This document shows positions 62,795 through 64,000 of a stretch of 64,000 bases of DNA, one piece after another. This DNA is from Dokdonia sp. PRO95 (GTDB taxonomy: Bacteria > Bacteroidota > Bacteroidia > Flavobacteriales > Flavobacteriaceae), in assembly GCF_000355805.1 (NCBI RefSeq), contig NZ_CM001837.1, forward strand, positions 261,434 through 325,433, in the 5' to 3' direction. The notes below the pieces were generated by a model. That model saw only the letters and a program-made list of their open reading frames with translations, did not search any database and was not told where the DNA came from. The translations under genes were made by a program, and so were the position numbers. Every line of letters starts with the position of its first letter. Positions within the stretch are counted from its first letter, which is position 1.

Positions 62795-63742
62795 TTATTT
62801 TGCAAGGTATGCGAGCACGTTCTTCTCGATGCGCTCCTGAATATTTGAAGTATCTGCTTTCGCGAAAGCGTCACCTGTAATATTCTCGTACAATTCAATA
62901 TATCTTTCTGATACAGTCTCTATGTACTCATCTGTCATCTCAGGCACTGTTTGCCCCTCTAGACCTTGAAAGTCATTTGAGATAAGCCACTGTCTCACAA
63001 ACTCTTTAGATAGTTGTTTTTGAGCTTCGCCAGCTGCTTGACGCTCCTCATAACCTTCGGCATAGAAGTAACGAGAAGAGTCTGGTGTATGTATCTCATC
63101 TATGAGAACAATCTCACCATCTGCTGTTTTTCCAAACTCATACTTGGTATCTACCAATATAAGTCCTCTAGATGCTGCTATCTCACTTCCTCTTTGAAAA
63201 AGCTTGCGTGTGTAATCTTCTAGCACGAGGTAATCCTCTTCTGAAACGATGTTCTTTTTAATAATATCCTCTCTTGAGATATCCTCATCGTGGTCACCCA
63301 TCTCTGCCTTAGTAGCTGGCGTGATGATAGGTTCTGGAAAGGCATCATTTTCTTTCATTCCTTCTGGCATTGCAACACCACAAAGTATTCTCCTACCAGC
63401 TTTATACTCTCTAGCCGCGTGCCCAGACATATAGCCACGTATTACCATCTCAACTTTAAAAGGCTCACATCGCTTCCCTATTGCCACATTAGGATCTGGC
63501 GTAGCCACGAGCCAGTTAGGCACGAGGTCTTCTGTATCCTTCATCATTTTAGTAGCAATCTGATTTAAGATTTGTCCTTTGAAAGGAATTCCTTTAGGCA
63601 TTACAACGTCAAAGGCGCTTAGCCTATCTGTTGCAATCATAAGTAATAAATCATCTTCGAGTGTGTAGACTTCTCTCACTTTACCCTTGTAGATAGATTT
63701 CTGACCAGGGAAGTTAAAATTAGTGTCTGTAATAGTGTTCAC
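62795..63742 (-). CDS. purC: phosphoribosylaminoimidazole-succinocarboxamide synthase
   Basis: 315 residues, the long form of SAICAR synthase. Joins CAIR and aspartate with ATP in purine synthesis. Visible: [30 protein letters not shown], the [11 protein letters not shown] segment and [10 protein letters not shown] ... [14 protein letters not shown], all typical. A palindrome copy lies near the C-terminus (DAFAKADT). It runs in the same direction as the phoH end upstream with a 118-base gap. Confidence 0.95.
   Translation of the reverse strand: MNTITDTNFNFPGQKSIYKGKVREVYTLEDDLLLMIATDRLSAFDVVMPKGIPFKGQILNQIATKMMKDTEDLVPNWLVATPDPNVAIGKRCEPFKVEMVIRGYMSGHAAREYKAGRRILCGVAMPEGMKENDAFPEPIITPATKAEMGDHDEDISREDIIKKNIVSEEDYLVLEDYTRKLFQRGSEIAASRGLILVDTKYEFGKTADGEIVLIDEIHTPDSSRYFYAEGYEERQAAGEAQKQLSKEFVRQWLISNDFQGLEGQTVPEMTDEYIETVSERYIELYENITGDAFAKADTSNIQERIEKNVLAYLAK
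62855..62870. repeat. dispersed palindrome, copy 18 (coding in purC, read AFAKA)
   Basis: TGCTTTCGCGAAAGCG. Confidence 0.85.
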
Positions 63743-63860
63743 TATAGGTTGGTTTGAACGGTTGTATTAATCCTTTTGAGGTATTAAAACAACACGATTA
63801 GTTATTCTTCAAAAGTAAAATTCTGAATGATATATTACGAATTAAAAGTATAGAAATATG

Positions 63861-64000
63861 TTAGTCGTTTCTATTTTCTATCTCGCGATAAGCCGCAATC
63901 ATTTTCTTTACTAGAGGATGGCGCACCACATCTTTATCATCAAGATAAATCATCCCTACTCCTTTTACGGTTTTGAGGATAAGTAACGCTTCCTTAAGAC
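63861..64000 (-). CDS. phoH: C-terminal end of a PhoH-family ATPase (5' partial)
   Basis: The last 45 or so codons, read on the - strand, end in 'GMIYLDDKDVVRHPLVKKMIAAYREIENRND' and a TAA at 63863-63861. The segment 'YLDxKDVVRHPLVKKII.AY' is typical of the end of PhoH-like proteins, the phosphate-starvation-inducible P-loop ATPases linked to RNA metabolism. The rest of the gene lies beyond the window. It is followed by purC in the same direction, a pairing I recall from other Flavobacteriaceae. Confidence 0.85.
   Translation of the reverse strand, partial: LKEALLILKTVKGVGMIYLDDKDVVRHPLVKKMIAAYREIENRND

Noticed and set aside
1-64000. CRISPR arrays, tRNA or rRNA genes, insertion sequences and prophage.
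   Set aside because: I looked in the intergenic regions and found no spacer-repeat pattern, no tRNA-like cloverleaf with a GTTCRA loop, no rRNA and no transposase or integrase.

Overview
The window looks like a chromosomal piece of a marine member of the Flavobacteriaceae, most like Dokdonia/Krokinobacter. That placement is inference. It rests on AT-rich sequence, very large secreted proteins with the 'YPNP' C-terminal signal of the type IX secretion system (T9SS), flavobacterial-style promoters (TTG / TAnnTTTG), a Coa1-family gene, a CAL67264-type small membrane protein, and the convergence of a phoH end with purC. I see no rRNA, tRNA, CRISPR array, transposase or prophage.

Layout. (1) 1-17914: a surface-protein locus on the + strand. 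It holds the end of a large protein, a fibronectin-III protein, four tandem paralogous secreted proteins that each stop inside an SprB-type repeat, and a giant SprB-like adhesin of about 3200 residues with about 33 SprB repeats and a T9SS signal. Genes 4620-17914 are overlapped or nearly so and read as one operon. (2) 18189-19595: a vanadium-haloperoxidase-like lipoprotein on the - strand. (3) 19970-33210: two more giant T9SS cargo proteins, one an M14 carboxypeptidase and one a LamG/choice-of-anchor protein, separated by a 64-residue protein with a PID-CTERM-like tail. The promoters of the two giants share a conserved architecture. (4) 33388-35894: a lipoprotein and a hyaluronan-synthase-like glycosyltransferase. 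(5) 35994-43069 (-): the branched-chain amino acid operon ilvD-ilvB-ilvN-ilvC-ilvA. (6) 43406-45184: an aldehyde dehydrogenase and a small unknown. (7) 45170-50276 (-): an Nramp-like transporter with pxpA-pxpB-pxpC (5-oxoprolinase), translationally coupled, behind a PAS histidine kinase. (8) 50441-57853 (-): comM, an RNA-rich intergenic region, then an operon with a CAL67264-type protein, tilS, dsbD-like and a CocE-type hydrolase. (9) 58015-64000: acyl-CoA carboxylase, a Coa1-family protein, an AGCS symporter, topoisomerase IB, purC and the end of phoH.

Signals across the window. A palindrome with exact core TTTCGCGAAA occurs 18 times, 7 times between genes and 11 times inside genes, where it is nearly always read as AFAK or RFRES. 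The gene-free stretch 51980-52463 carries three tandem + strand intrinsic terminators, two of them repeated with a compensatory base change, and one good promoter, which suggests small RNA genes. The promoters of the two giant T9SS genes at 19970 and 26626 align without gaps over 87 bases and share an upstream CATCGRTGAAATACA box exactly 76 bases before the -7 element. Domain names were assigned by eye, without any database search.
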